From Salinimicrobium profundisediminis (GTDB taxonomy: Bacteria; Bacteroidota; Bacteroidia; Flavobacteriales; Flavobacteriaceae), in assembly GCF_026241755.1 (NCBI RefSeq), contig NZ_JAPJDA010000024.1, positions 1 through 59,719 on the forward strand: 59,719 bases of DNA, written 5' to 3'. The notes beneath the pieces are model-generated. The model was given only the letters and a program-made list of their open reading frames with translations. It had not been told where the DNA came from and ran no database searches. Every line of letters starts with the position of its first letter. Within the stretch, counting starts at the first letter, position 1. A program made the position numbers and the translations under genes. Shown piece by piece: positions 42,308-49,954 of this stretch.

Positions 42308-43134
42308 TCGAGTGCTTTAAAAAGAGTGTAATGCATATAACCTTTTGGCGGTTCTTCTTTGCCGTTAAAAATGTAACCAAAAGAACTTTGAAGAAACTTT
42401 ATTTCCTTCACATAAGTGTATGCAATTTCGTAATAATCTGATTTCTCTCTTATCCTTCCTAAGAGGATCAATTCAAAACTGGAGGGATCAAGATCAAGCT
42501 GTTCTGCGCAAAAGAGCAGGTAATAAATAAAATCTTCGCGGCTGTTGCAGTTAAAGCTGTTTGCCAGTATTAATTTTCCCTGTTGGTATACAAGCAGGTC
42601 ATAGCCCCCGGGAAAACAGTTGAGGTAAACCCTTGTGCCTTCTTTTTGGAAGCGGTTTTGAATTTGAAATTCTTCTGCCAGCACACTTACGCTGTGGCGG
42701 TATTCAAATTCCCCATACCTGTCAAAAAAGAAGTTATTGATATTAGTGTAAGGGATATATACGTTCACAATTTCTGCGGAAACAATATCGTCCTTTGCTA
42801 CATAATCGGTCTCCAGGATCTTTGTGTTGTACTTGAGATATTCCGAAGCATTTTCCTCTTCAAAGAATTCGGTAGGTACAAGACTGTACAATTCATTCGA
42901 AAAAAGCACAATAACCTCGGGGTTTCCACTACTCAAAAAAGGCTCCTGTTCGTACTGTTTTTCTATTTGCTGCAGCACCTGTGCCGGATTGAGTTTTCGG
43001 GAAAAGAGGATGTCCCTGAAAAAAACAATTCTTTTTTCTTCTTTAGACAGGGCACAAAAAGAAAGTCCATTCAGGCTAACCTGAATGGACAACTTTATAT
43101 TTTCGTAGTTTATTTGCCTACTCTGCGTCACCAT
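42304..43134 (-). CDS. DUF3822 family protein
   Basis: A 276-residue cytoplasmic protein of the DUF3822 family, common in Bacteroidota and usually located immediately before rsmD, as here. Segments SIQVSLNGLSFCAL, LYSLVPTEFFEEENASEYLKYN (split as LYSLVPTEFF and ASEYLKYN) and SNGKEEPPK-like ending are typical. The fold is probably actin/ASKHA-like. Function unknown; the 17-base overlap with the gene before it and the ATGA with rsmD suggest coupled translation. Confidence 0.82.
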   Translation of the reverse strand: MVTQSRQINYENIKLSIQVSLNGLSFCALSKEEKRIVFFRDILFSRKLNPAQVLQQIEKQYEQEPFLSSGNPEVIVLFSNELYSLVPTEFFEEENASEYLKYNTKILETDYVAKDDIVSAEIVNVYIPYTNINNFFFDRYGEFEYRHSVSVLAEEFQIQNRFQKEGTRVYLNCFPGGYDLLVYQQGKLILANSFNCNSREDFIYYLLFCAEQLDLDPSSFELILLGRIREKSDYYEIAYTYVKEIKFLQSSFGYIFNGKEEPPKGYMHYTLFKALE

Positions 43135-43768
43135 ATTTTAAAGGCCAGTTACCGCTGGTTTTTACTTCTTCCATAGAACCAACGCTAATGGCAGGGCCGT
43201 TTACGTTGTCTACAGATACAACCTGCTGTTCCTGGTTTACAAGATCTTTGTCTTGATCGTGAAGTATCACTTTCTTAGAAACTTTTGCTTCAAAGACAGG
43301 GATTTGAGTACCACTCTTATCAAGAGTGCCTGCTTCAAGTTCAAACCTGGCATCTACTCCTTTAATAGGAACGTTCATCATTGTCTTGTAACGATCAGAT
43401 CCTTTGAAAAGAGAGTCTTTTACAGATTTGTATCCAAGAGTGTCAACTACTACAATTTCAACTCTTCGGTCAACCCCGTATGTCTTTCTGTATTCTTCAT
43501 CCATTACGGTGGTATCCCTTCTTTGGGTAAGGGTAAATTGTGCGGTATCAATAAACCGAACTAAATTTTCCCAATTGCCTTCAAATTCTCCCGTCACCGT
43601 ACGGTGTGCGAGTTCGGCATCTCTAATATCTTTAAGCTTTTCTATTACTTTGGCATATCTTGCCTCCTTAACTTTATTAAATTGTATAGGCTCGTAAACA
43701 GAATTAAAAACCAGGTATCCCAGGAAGATGATCACAATCCAAAGAACTAACTGAATGACAAGTTTCAT
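43118..43768 (-). CDS. Single-pass membrane protein of unknown function
   Basis: A 216-residue protein with one N-terminal transmembrane helix (VIQLVLWIVIIFLGYLVF) and a soluble remainder that should face the periplasm. The soluble part is polar, with many Lys/Asp/Glu residues, starting with a helical stretch (VKEARYAKVIEKLKDIRDAELAH, about 36-58) like a type IV pilin-type stalk. I do not recognise a named family. It leads the operon with DUF3822, rsmD and the small gene, and has the best-formed promoter of the region upstream. Confidence 0.72.
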   Translation of the reverse strand: MKLVIQLVLWIVIIFLGYLVFNSVYEPIQFNKVKEARYAKVIEKLKDIRDAELAHRTVTGEFEGNWENLVRFIDTAQFTLTQRRDTTVMDEEYRKTYGVDRRVEIVVVDTLGYKSVKDSLFKGSDRYKTMMNVPIKGVDARFELEAGTLDKSGTQIPVFEAKVSKKVILHDQDKDLVNQEQQVVSVDNVNGPAISVGSMEEVKTSGNWPLKYGDAE

Positions 43769-43803
43769 GCGGGTGCAGTTTAAGATTTATTTTAGTATCC
43801 ACG

Positions 43804-43832
43804 CAAATCTACAATTTTTTTTTATTCACAAA
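43804..43832 (-). promoter_or_regulatory. Promoter of the rsmD operon
   Basis: On the minus strand TTTG (43832-43829), a 17-base spacer and TAGATTTG (43811-43804) match the Bacteroidota -33/-7 layout. The ATG lies 36 bases downstream. Confidence 0.6.
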
Positions 43833-43856
43833 AGATTCTTCAGAAAAAAACCTTGT

Positions 43857-43864
43857 TATCTTTG
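43857..43864 (+). promoter_or_regulatory. -7 box for the RecD-like helicase gene
   Basis: TATCTTTG matches TAnnTTTG and lies 15-20 bases before the ATG candidates at 43879 and 43885. It is divergent from the rsmD operon promoter. Confidence 0.5.
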
Positions 43865-43878
43865 GGCTTCGACGGAAA

Positions 43879-45324
43879 ATGATCATGGAAAAACTAAACG
43901 CTGCCACATTCTATAAACTGTTATTAAAAGATCTCAAATTTGAAGCTAAAGTAAAACAGGATATTGCGCTGCAGCAGCTGGCGACTTTTGTAATGGAAGG
44001 CAGTAAAGAATCTTTATTTCTTCTTAAAGGTTTTGCCGGTACAGGGAAGACTACAATTATAAGTTCTTTAGTAAAAAACCTGTGGCAGGTCAAAAAAAGT
44101 GGCATCCTGCTGGCGCCAACAGGCCGGGCAGCCAAAGTAATTGCCAATTATTCGGGCCGCGAGGCTTTTACTATTCACAAGAAGATCTATTTTCCGAAGA
44201 AAAAATCGGGCGCCGGGGTAAGTTTCGTGCTGCAGCCCAATAAACACCGCAACAGCATCTTTATTGTCGATGAAGCTTCAATGATCCCCGATGTCAATAA
44301 CGACGCCCAGATGTTCGAGAATGGTTCGCTGTTAGACGACCTGCTTCAGTATGTCTATTCGGGCCACAACTGCAAATTGATCTTTATAGGGGATACTGCC
44401 CAGCTACCACCGGTAAAGCTTGAGGTGAGCCCCGCACTTGAGGAGCAAAAACTTCAGAATACATATTTAAAAGAAGTAACGCATATAGAACTTGATGAGG
44501 TGGTTAGGCAAAGTGAAGAAAGCGATATTCTGCACAATGCAACCTTGATTAGGGAGGCCCTACGGGAAGATTTTTATGAAAGCTTCAGGTTTGAATTGAG
44601 CAATAAAAAAGATGTGGTGAGGCTTATAGACGGGTATGAGATCATGGAAGCTATTGAAGATTCTTATCGCAACCTGGGGCACGAGGACACCACAATTATT
44701 GTGCGATCTAACAAGCGTGCAAACCTCTACAACCAGCAAATAAGAAACCGCATTTTGTTTCAGGAAGAAGAGATCTCTTCCGGAGATTATTTGATGGTGG
44801 TCAAGAATAACTATTTTTGGGTGAAGCCCAGTAGTGAAGCCGGTTTTATTGCCAATGGTGATATTATTAAGGTGCTGGAGATCTTTGCGATAAAAGAATT
44901 GTATGGCTTCAGGTTTGCCGAGATCAAGGCGCAGATGGTAGATTACCCCAACATGCAGCCCATTGAAACGGTAGTGCTGCTGGATACGCTTGAAAGTAAC
45001 CATCCGTCGCTGACCTATGAGGAGTCAAATCAACTCTACCAGGAGGTGATGAAAGATTATGAGGAAGAACGTACCAAGTACAAGAAGTTTTTAAAAGTGA
45101 AGAACAACAAGTACTTCAACGCCCTGCAAATCAAATTTTCTTACGCCATGACCTGTCATAAATCACAGGGTGGGCAATGGAACACCGTTTTTGTGGAGCA
45201 GCCCTATCTTCCCAACGGGGTAGATAAAGATTACCTGCGGTGGTTGTATACTGCGGTTACCAGGGCGCAGGAGAAGGTCTATCTCATAGGATTTAAAGAT
45301 GATTTTTTTGCCGCGGCTAATTAA
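43879..45324 (+). CDS. RecD-like / Dda-type ATP-dependent DNA helicase
   Basis: A 481-residue superfamily 1B helicase (AAA_30 plus UvrD_C_2 type). Motifs: I GFAGTGKTT (about 51-59), Ia-like LAPTGRAAK, II VDEASMI, III GDTAQLPPV, V/VI SYAMTCHKSQGGQW and LYTAVTRAQEKVYLIG. It lacks the N-terminal part of RecD2 and is closer to the small Dda-like helicases that resolve stalled forks or R-loops. It is not in a recBC cluster. The start could be ATG 43879 or 43885. Alone on its strand, 48 bases before kdsB. Confidence 0.88.
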   Translation: MIMEKLNAATFYKLLLKDLKFEAKVKQDIALQQLATFVMEGSKESLFLLKGFAGTGKTTIISSLVKNLWQVKKSGILLAPTGRAAKVIANYSGREAFTIHKKIYFPKKKSGAGVSFVLQPNKHRNSIFIVDEASMIPDVNNDAQMFENGSLLDDLLQYVYSGHNCKLIFIGDTAQLPPVKLEVSPALEEQKLQNTYLKEVTHIELDEVVRQSEESDILHNATLIREALREDFYESFRFELSNKKDVVRLIDGYEIMEAIEDSYRNLGHEDTTIIVRSNKRANLYNQQIRNRILFQEEEISSGDYLMVVKNNYFWVKPSSEAGFIANGDIIKVLEIFAIKELYGFRFAEIKAQMVDYPNMQPIETVVLLDTLESNHPSLTYEESNQLYQEVMKDYEEERTKYKKFLKVKNNKYFNALQIKFSYAMTCHKSQGGQWNTVFVEQPYLPNGVDKDYLRWLYTAVTRAQEKVYLIGFKDDFFAAAN

Positions 45325-45372
45325 AGTCTTTAATAAAATTTACTTCGGAAGTATAACAGAAAACACAAAATT

Positions 45373-46134
45373 ATGTCTACGCAACAACCTCTTCGTATAA
45401 TAGCCATGATCCCGGCGCGGTATGCCGCTACACGTTTTCCGGGGAAACTGATGCAGGATCTGCACGGGAAAACTGTCATTTTACGAACCTATGAAGCGGC
45501 CATGAAAACCGGCCTTTTTGAGGAGGTATATGTGGTGACCGATAGTGACGTGATCTTTGATGAAATAAGCTCCAACGGCGGCAACGCCATTATGAGCAAA
45601 AAAGAACACGAATGTGGCAGTGACCGTATTGCCGAAGCCGTAGAAGATATGCCGGTAGATGTGGTGGTGAACGTGCAGGGAGATGAACCCATGATAGATA
45701 CCGAAAGCCTTAGGCTGTTGCTCGATGTTTTCCGCGGAAAAGATGCCGATCTCATAGACCTGGCTTCTCTAAAGGCTCCTCTGGCCGACAAAAAAGACAT
45801 TTTAAACCCCAATAATGTCAAGGTAATTACCAATAAGAACGATTTTGCACTGTATTTTTCCCGTTCTCCCATTCCTTATCCTCGTGATGAGAATACCGGC
45901 GTTACCTGGTACAAACACATAGGGATCTACGCCTTTAGGAAACAGGCTTTGATGGATTTTTACCGCCTGCCAATGCTGAAGCTCGAAGCTACTGAGAAAA
46001 TTGAGTGCATCAGGTACCTCGAGTACGGGAAGAACATAAAAATGGTAGAAACTGAAGTGAAAGGTGTAGGCATAGATACTCCCGAAGATCTTGAAGAAGC
46101 GAGAAAGATCCTCTCCAAAAAAAATGAGCACTAA
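45373..46134 (+). CDS. kdsB: 3-deoxy-manno-octulosonate cytidylyltransferase (CMP-KDO synthetase)
   Basis: Activates Kdo with CTP for lipid A core assembly. The 253-residue protein starts [20 protein letters not shown], has [19 protein letters not shown] (divalent metal Asp), and the ending [17 protein letters not shown]. These are all standard. kdsC, the phosphatase that feeds this pathway, is also in the window (55 kb). It lies 48 bases after the RecD-like gene, and its 3' end runs into a copy of the recurring AAAAATGCCATTTTTG word. Confidence 0.96.
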   Translation: MSTQQPLRIIAMIPARYAATRFPGKLMQDLHGKTVILRTYEAAMKTGLFEEVYVVTDSDVIFDEISSNGGNAIMSKKEHECGSDRIAEAVEDMPVDVVVNVQGDEPMIDTESLRLLLDVFRGKDADLIDLASLKAPLADKKDILNPNNVKVITNKNDFALYFSRSPIPYPRDENTGVTWYKHIGIYAFRKQALMDFYRLPMLKLEATEKIECIRYLEYGKNIKMVETEVKGVGIDTPEDLEEARKILSKKNEH

Positions 46135-46170
46135 AAATGCCATTTTTGACACCTTATGTCACAAAAAATA

Positions 46171-46205
46171 TTTGAGTAGTTCATTCCGGAAATTCTATAT
46201 ATTTG
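46171..46205 (+). promoter_or_regulatory. Promoter of the DUF2911 gene
   Basis: TTTG (46171-46174), 23-base spacer, TATATTTG (46198-46205), then 22 bases to the ATG at 46228. A full -33/-7 pair. Confidence 0.6.
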
Positions 46206-46227
46206 GATAAACTCACTTAAAATATTT

Positions 46228-47073
46228 ATGAAAAAAATCACTCTTTTTCTTTTTGTAGGGCTAATCAGCAGCTTTGTGAATGCCCAAATCCAGGTGCCGC
46301 AGCCCAGTCCTTCGGCTAAGATCGAGCAAGAGGTTGGCCTCACCAATGTAACGGTTGAATATTCCCGCCCGGGAATGCGTGGCAGGACCATCTTTGGCGA
46401 CCTAGTGCCTTATGGCGAGAAATGGCGTACAGGCGCCAATAACAACACTAAAATTTCCTTTGATACCAAAGTGGTGATTGACGGAAAAGAACTCAAAGCA
46501 GGGACTTATGCCATTTATTCTATTCCGAAGGAAAACGAATGGGAAGTGCTCTTTTACGAAGATAGTAACAACTGGGGCTTGCCACAAGACTGGCAGGACA
46601 GTAAAGTTGCTCTGCGGGCCACCGCTCCTGTCCAGGAAATGCCAATGACCATGCAAACGTTCACTATTCTTATTGATGAGCTTCAAAATGACTCTGCCGT
46701 ACTGAACTTTATCTGGGAAAATACTATTGCTACCCTGCCTTTTGAGGTGCCTACTGATGAGCGTGCCATGGCAAGTATTGAACGGGTAATGAACGGCCCT
46801 TCTGCAGGAGATTACTTTGCAGCAGCCACCTATTTTCACGATGAAAAGAAAGACCTTAATAAGGCTTACGAATGGATCAAAAAAGCGGTAGAAATTGGTG
46901 GTGAAGATGCCTATTGGGTAGTGAGAAGAAAAGCTTTAATTGAAGCCGATCTGGGTAAAAAGAAAGAGGCTATTGCAACTGCCAAAAAATCTTTGGCCGC
47001 TGCCGAAAAAGCCGGGAATAAAGATTATGTAAAGCTCAACCAGGACTCTCTTAAAGAGTGGGGAGCAATGTAA
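46228..47073 (+). CDS. DUF2911 domain secreted protein
   Basis: A 281-residue secreted protein with signal peptide (cleavage after NAQ). Residues about 25-180 are DUF2911 (SPSAKIEQEVGL, VEYSRPGMRGRTIFG, WRTGANNNTKI, AGTYAIYSIP). The last 90 residues look like a TPR-like helical hairpin region (AYEWIKKAVEIGGEDAYW, EAIATAKKSLAAAEKAGN). The family is typical of Bacteroidota and has no known function. It has its own promoter and a strong hairpin after it. Confidence 0.9.
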   Translation: MKKITLFLFVGLISSFVNAQIQVPQPSPSAKIEQEVGLTNVTVEYSRPGMRGRTIFGDLVPYGEKWRTGANNNTKISFDTKVVIDGKELKAGTYAIYSIPKENEWEVLFYEDSNNWGLPQDWQDSKVALRATAPVQEMPMTMQTFTILIDELQNDSAVLNFIWENTIATLPFEVPTDERAMASIERVMNGPSAGDYFAAATYFHDEKKDLNKAYEWIKKAVEIGGEDAYWVVRRKALIEADLGKKKEAIATAKKSLAAAEKAGNKDYVKLNQDSLKEWGAM

Positions 47074-47095
47074 AATAACTCTTTCCTTACTTTTT

Positions 47096-47174
47096 AAAGA
47101 GGCTGTAAAAAGTAAGAAAAGCTATAAAAACCTGAGTGAATCAGGTGGCAAAAATGCCTTTTTACAGCCTCTTT
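47096..47174. terminator. Long hairpin terminator with AAAGAGGCTGT ends
   Basis: AAAGAGGCTGTAAAAA (47096-47111) pairs perfectly with 47159-47174, with inner hairpins CCTGA/TCAGG and GGCA/TGCC, then TTTT. It lies between the convergent DUF2911 and Gfo/Idh genes and should terminate both. It shares its ends with the 21026-21152 element. Confidence 0.8.
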
Positions 47175-47176
47175 TT

Positions 47177-48148
47177 TTAGTATTCCAGCCTAATCTTTTT
47201 CCTGATCTCATCGAGCATTGAAATGAGTTCCCGGCTTTTGTCAAAGCTCATCACATCGCTTTCCGTTTTGCCTTGTCTCAGCATTTCCTGCACATGCCGT
47301 GCTTCGTATTCATATCCAAATGAAGCAACATCAAAGGTCTTTGATTCTGTTCCTTCAGCCGTTGTGATCACAACTGTTGAAGGATTATGCCACTTTGATT
47401 CGATCTTTATGCTAGCATTCTCAAGCTCAAAATAAGCAGTTGTTGGCGTATCTTTAGTGACATTGCTGTGAAGTTCAGCTTTGGCCCCGTTGGGGTAAGA
47501 GAAAATCACGTCACAGACTTCATCTACTTCTGTTTTCCCCATTTGGGCAGTGGCTTCCACTTTTTCGGGCAAACCAAGGGTGTGCAGGGCAAGAAAAACA
47601 GGGTAGATCCCAATATCGAGTAAGCTGCCCCCGCCAAGACTCTTCCGGAAAAGCCTGCTGTTCTCATCAAAAGGAAAATAAAACCCGAAGTCGGCACTAA
47701 GATATTTCACCTTGCCGTACTTCCCCGAATCAAGGATCTCGCAAAGATATTTTATGTGAGGTAGAAATGGCGTCCACATGGCTTCCATTAAAAACACATT
47801 GTTTTCTTTGGCAGTCGTGATCATTTCTTCCACCTGTTGCCGGTTTATGGCAAAAGGTTTCTCGCATAGAACAGCCTTTTTGTGTCGCAGGCAAAGCAGT
47901 GTTTGTGCGTGGTGAAAAACGTGGGGAGTGGCCACATAGACCACGTCTACTTCCTCATCGCGCAACATTTCTTCATAAGAACCGTAAGCTTTTGTTGCGC
48001 CGTTCTCTTTGGCAAATTCTTCTGCCCGTTGCAGGTTCCGGCTCGCTACCGCATAAAGATTTGCATCTTCAACTTCCCTGAGGCTGGCAGTGAATTTTTT
48101 AGCTATTTTTCCGGGGCCAATAATACCCCAGTTTATTTTAGGTGTCAT
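47177..48148 (-). CDS. Gfo/Idh/MocA family oxidoreductase
   Basis: A 323-residue NAD(P)-dependent sugar or polyol oxidoreductase. The Rossmann start is GIIGPGKIAKKF, the catalytic motif is CEKPFAIN near residue 96, with VYVATPHVFHHAQ before it. SLGGGSLLDIGIYPVFL is the usual substrate-side helix. Its start overlaps the symporter gene's stop by 4 bases (ATGA). Together with the symporter and PIG-L genes it suggests catabolism or turnover of an acetylated sugar, but the substrate is inferred. Confidence 0.92.
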   Translation of the reverse strand: MTPKINWGIIGPGKIAKKFTASLREVEDANLYAVASRNLQRAEEFAKENGATKAYGSYEEMLRDEEVDVVYVATPHVFHHAQTLLCLRHKKAVLCEKPFAINRQQVEEMITTAKENNVFLMEAMWTPFLPHIKYLCEILDSGKYGKVKYLSADFGFYFPFDENSRLFRKSLGGGSLLDIGIYPVFLALHTLGLPEKVEATAQMGKTEVDEVCDVIFSYPNGAKAELHSNVTKDTPTTAYFELENASIKIESKWHNPSTVVITTAEGTESKTFDVASFGYEYEARHVQEMLRQGKTESDVMSFDKSRELISMLDEIRKKIRLEY

Positions 48149-49845
48149 AAGTCAGTCAGTTTTTTTGACATTTTTGGAAGGATAATTTGCAGGATCACAG
48201 CCAAAGAAATAACGAGGAAACATCCCGACAGGTTGAGCCATAAATAAGGCATGACTTCCTGAAAATAAAGCCTGATAATGATTGCCTGCGTGATTAAAGC
48301 AGCAATGAAAACTGCAGTTCCTTTTACATACTTTATAAAGAATGCCAGCAGAAATATTCCGAGTACATTTCCGTAGAAGATAGATCCAATGATATTTACC
48401 AGCTGAATGAGGTTGTCAAAAAGATCGGCGATACTGGCCACAGAGATGGCAATAAGACCCCAGCAAAGTGTGAAGAATTTTGACATACGCACGTAATGCC
48501 GCTGGGTTTTTTCTTCCACATTTCGCTTGTAAAGGTCGATCATGGTGGTAGAGGCCAGGGCATTCAATTCGGAAGCTGTAGAAGACATTGCTGCGGAAAG
48601 GATCACCGCGAGCAGCAGGCCAATCAAACCGCGCGGCAGGTTGTTCAGGATAAAGTGGATGAAAACGTAATCTTTATCGTTGGTTTCTATCAAAGGGTCG
48701 GCTTCTTCAATAAGATGTGTGGCTTCCTGCCGCACCTGCAATTCGGCTGCATTCAGTTGTACCAGATCATTTTTAAAGCTTTCCCTGTCTCCTTCTGAAA
48801 ATTTTCCGGCATTGGCATAACTCAAAGATTTCTGTTGTTTTTGATCCTGAATTTGTTTCAGCTCCTCCTGAAGCTTATTGTATTCCGAAGAAAATTCCGA
48901 AGTATTTACAGCATTTGTGGCCGCCGGATTAAAATTTAGCGGCGAATAATTGAACTGATAGAAAACAAAAACCATCACCCCAACCAGCAAAATAAAGAAC
49001 TGCATGGGCACTTTTAACAAGCCGTTGAAGATGAGGCCCAACTGACTCTGCCGTACAGATTTTCCTGAAAGATAGCGCTGCACCTGACTTTGATCGGTTC
49101 CAAAGTAGGAGAGGGCAAGAAAAGTCCCGCCTATGATGCCGCTCCAAAAGGTGTACCTGTTGTCAAAATCGAATGAAAAATCTATAACGTCAAGTTTTCC
49201 GCTGGCACCGGCAATTTCAAGGGCTTCGGTGAAACTAATTTCTTCCGGCAGGTATTGAATGATCAGGATCAAAGCTGCGACCATTCCGAAGAAGATCACC
49301 GCCATTTGCTGTTTTTGGGTAACATTTACAGCTTTTGTGCCGCCCGAAACCGTATAAATAGTCACGAGTATCCCAATGATGATATTGAGGGTTGTGAGGT
49401 TCCAGCCCAGCACCGCCGAAAGTATGATTGCGGGGGCAAAAATAGTGATCCCGGCAGCCAGCCCTCGTTGGATAAGGAAGAGCAAAGCCGTGAGGGTACG
49501 GGTCTTGCGGTCAAACCTGGATTCCAAATATTCATAGGCGGTATAAACTTCGAGCCGGTAATAAATAGGAATGAAGACCATACAAATGATGATCATGGCA
49601 ATGGGAAGCCCAAAATAGAACTGCACAAAGCCCATCCCGTCGTGAAAAGCCTGCCCGGGCGTGGAGAGAAAAGTGATTGCACTGGCCTGGGTTGCCATGA
49701 CCGACAGTCCCACCGTCCACCACCTGGCTTCGTTGCCTCCCCGAATATAATCCTGGACATCTTTACTGCCGCGGGTTTTATAAACTCCATAGATCACGAT
49801 GAACGCAAGAGTACCGGCTAAAATGATCCAGTCTATAGTTTGCAT
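48145..49845 (-). CDS. Sodium:solute symporter (SSS family)
   Basis: A 566-residue inner-membrane transporter with about 13-14 helices of the SSS (SGLT) family. DYIRGGNEARWWTVGLSVMATQASAITF, split as DYIRGGNEARWW and SVMATQASAITFLSTPG, is the family start, and FGTDQSQVQRYLSGKS is the signature of sugar-type members. A long hydrophilic insertion with coiled-coil character (about 295-370) sits between helices. The 35-codon gene before it overlaps none of it (1-base gap) and may encode a partner. Likely substrate a sugar or sugar-like compound, by context. Confidence 0.92.
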   Translation of the reverse strand: MQTIDWIILAGTLAFIVIYGVYKTRGSKDVQDYIRGGNEARWWTVGLSVMATQASAITFLSTPGQAFHDGMGFVQFYFGLPIAMIIICMVFIPIYYRLEVYTAYEYLESRFDRKTRTLTALLFLIQRGLAAGITIFAPAIILSAVLGWNLTTLNIIIGILVTIYTVSGGTKAVNVTQKQQMAVIFFGMVAALILIIQYLPEEISFTEALEIAGASGKLDVIDFSFDFDNRYTFWSGIIGGTFLALSYFGTDQSQVQRYLSGKSVRQSQLGLIFNGLLKVPMQFFILLVGVMVFVFYQFNYSPLNFNPAATNAVNTSEFSSEYNKLQEELKQIQDQKQQKSLSYANAGKFSEGDRESFKNDLVQLNAAELQVRQEATHLIEEADPLIETNDKDYVFIHFILNNLPRGLIGLLLAVILSAAMSSTASELNALASTTMIDLYKRNVEEKTQRHYVRMSKFFTLCWGLIAISVASIADLFDNLIQLVNIIGSIFYGNVLGIFLLAFFIKYVKGTAVFIAALITQAIIIRLYFQEVMPYLWLNLSGCFLVISLAVILQIILPKMSKKLTDL

Positions 49846-49846
49846 A

Positions 49847-49954
49847 TCAGGTGAAAATTGTCATTAAAATGTAAAACAGGAGAATATAGGCGGCATTGGC
49901 GAGGAGCACAAGGCTGTATGCTTTTTTCCACTTGTATTTTTGAGGAGCTTCCAT
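49847..49954 (-). CDS. Small 35-aa single-helix membrane protein upstream of the symporter
   Basis: A 35-codon frame: MEAPQKYKWKKAYSLVLLAN, then AAYILLFYILMTIFT. The charged start followed by one transmembrane helix resembles the small companions (YhdT, YjcH-type) that precede SSS transporters in other bacteria, though shorter. Its ATG overlaps the stop of the PIG-L gene by one base (TAATG), and it ends 1 base before the symporter ATG. I recall similar short frames in front of SSS genes in Flavobacteria. It would be missed by length cut-offs. Confidence 0.65.
   Translation of the reverse strand: MEAPQKYKWKKAYSLVLLANAAYILLFYILMTIFT

Noticed and set aside
42583-43176. 197-codon plus-strand frame opposite the DUF3822 gene
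   Set aside because: It is antisense to two overlapping minus-strand genes and has no motifs; the DUF3822-rsmD arrangement is conserved.
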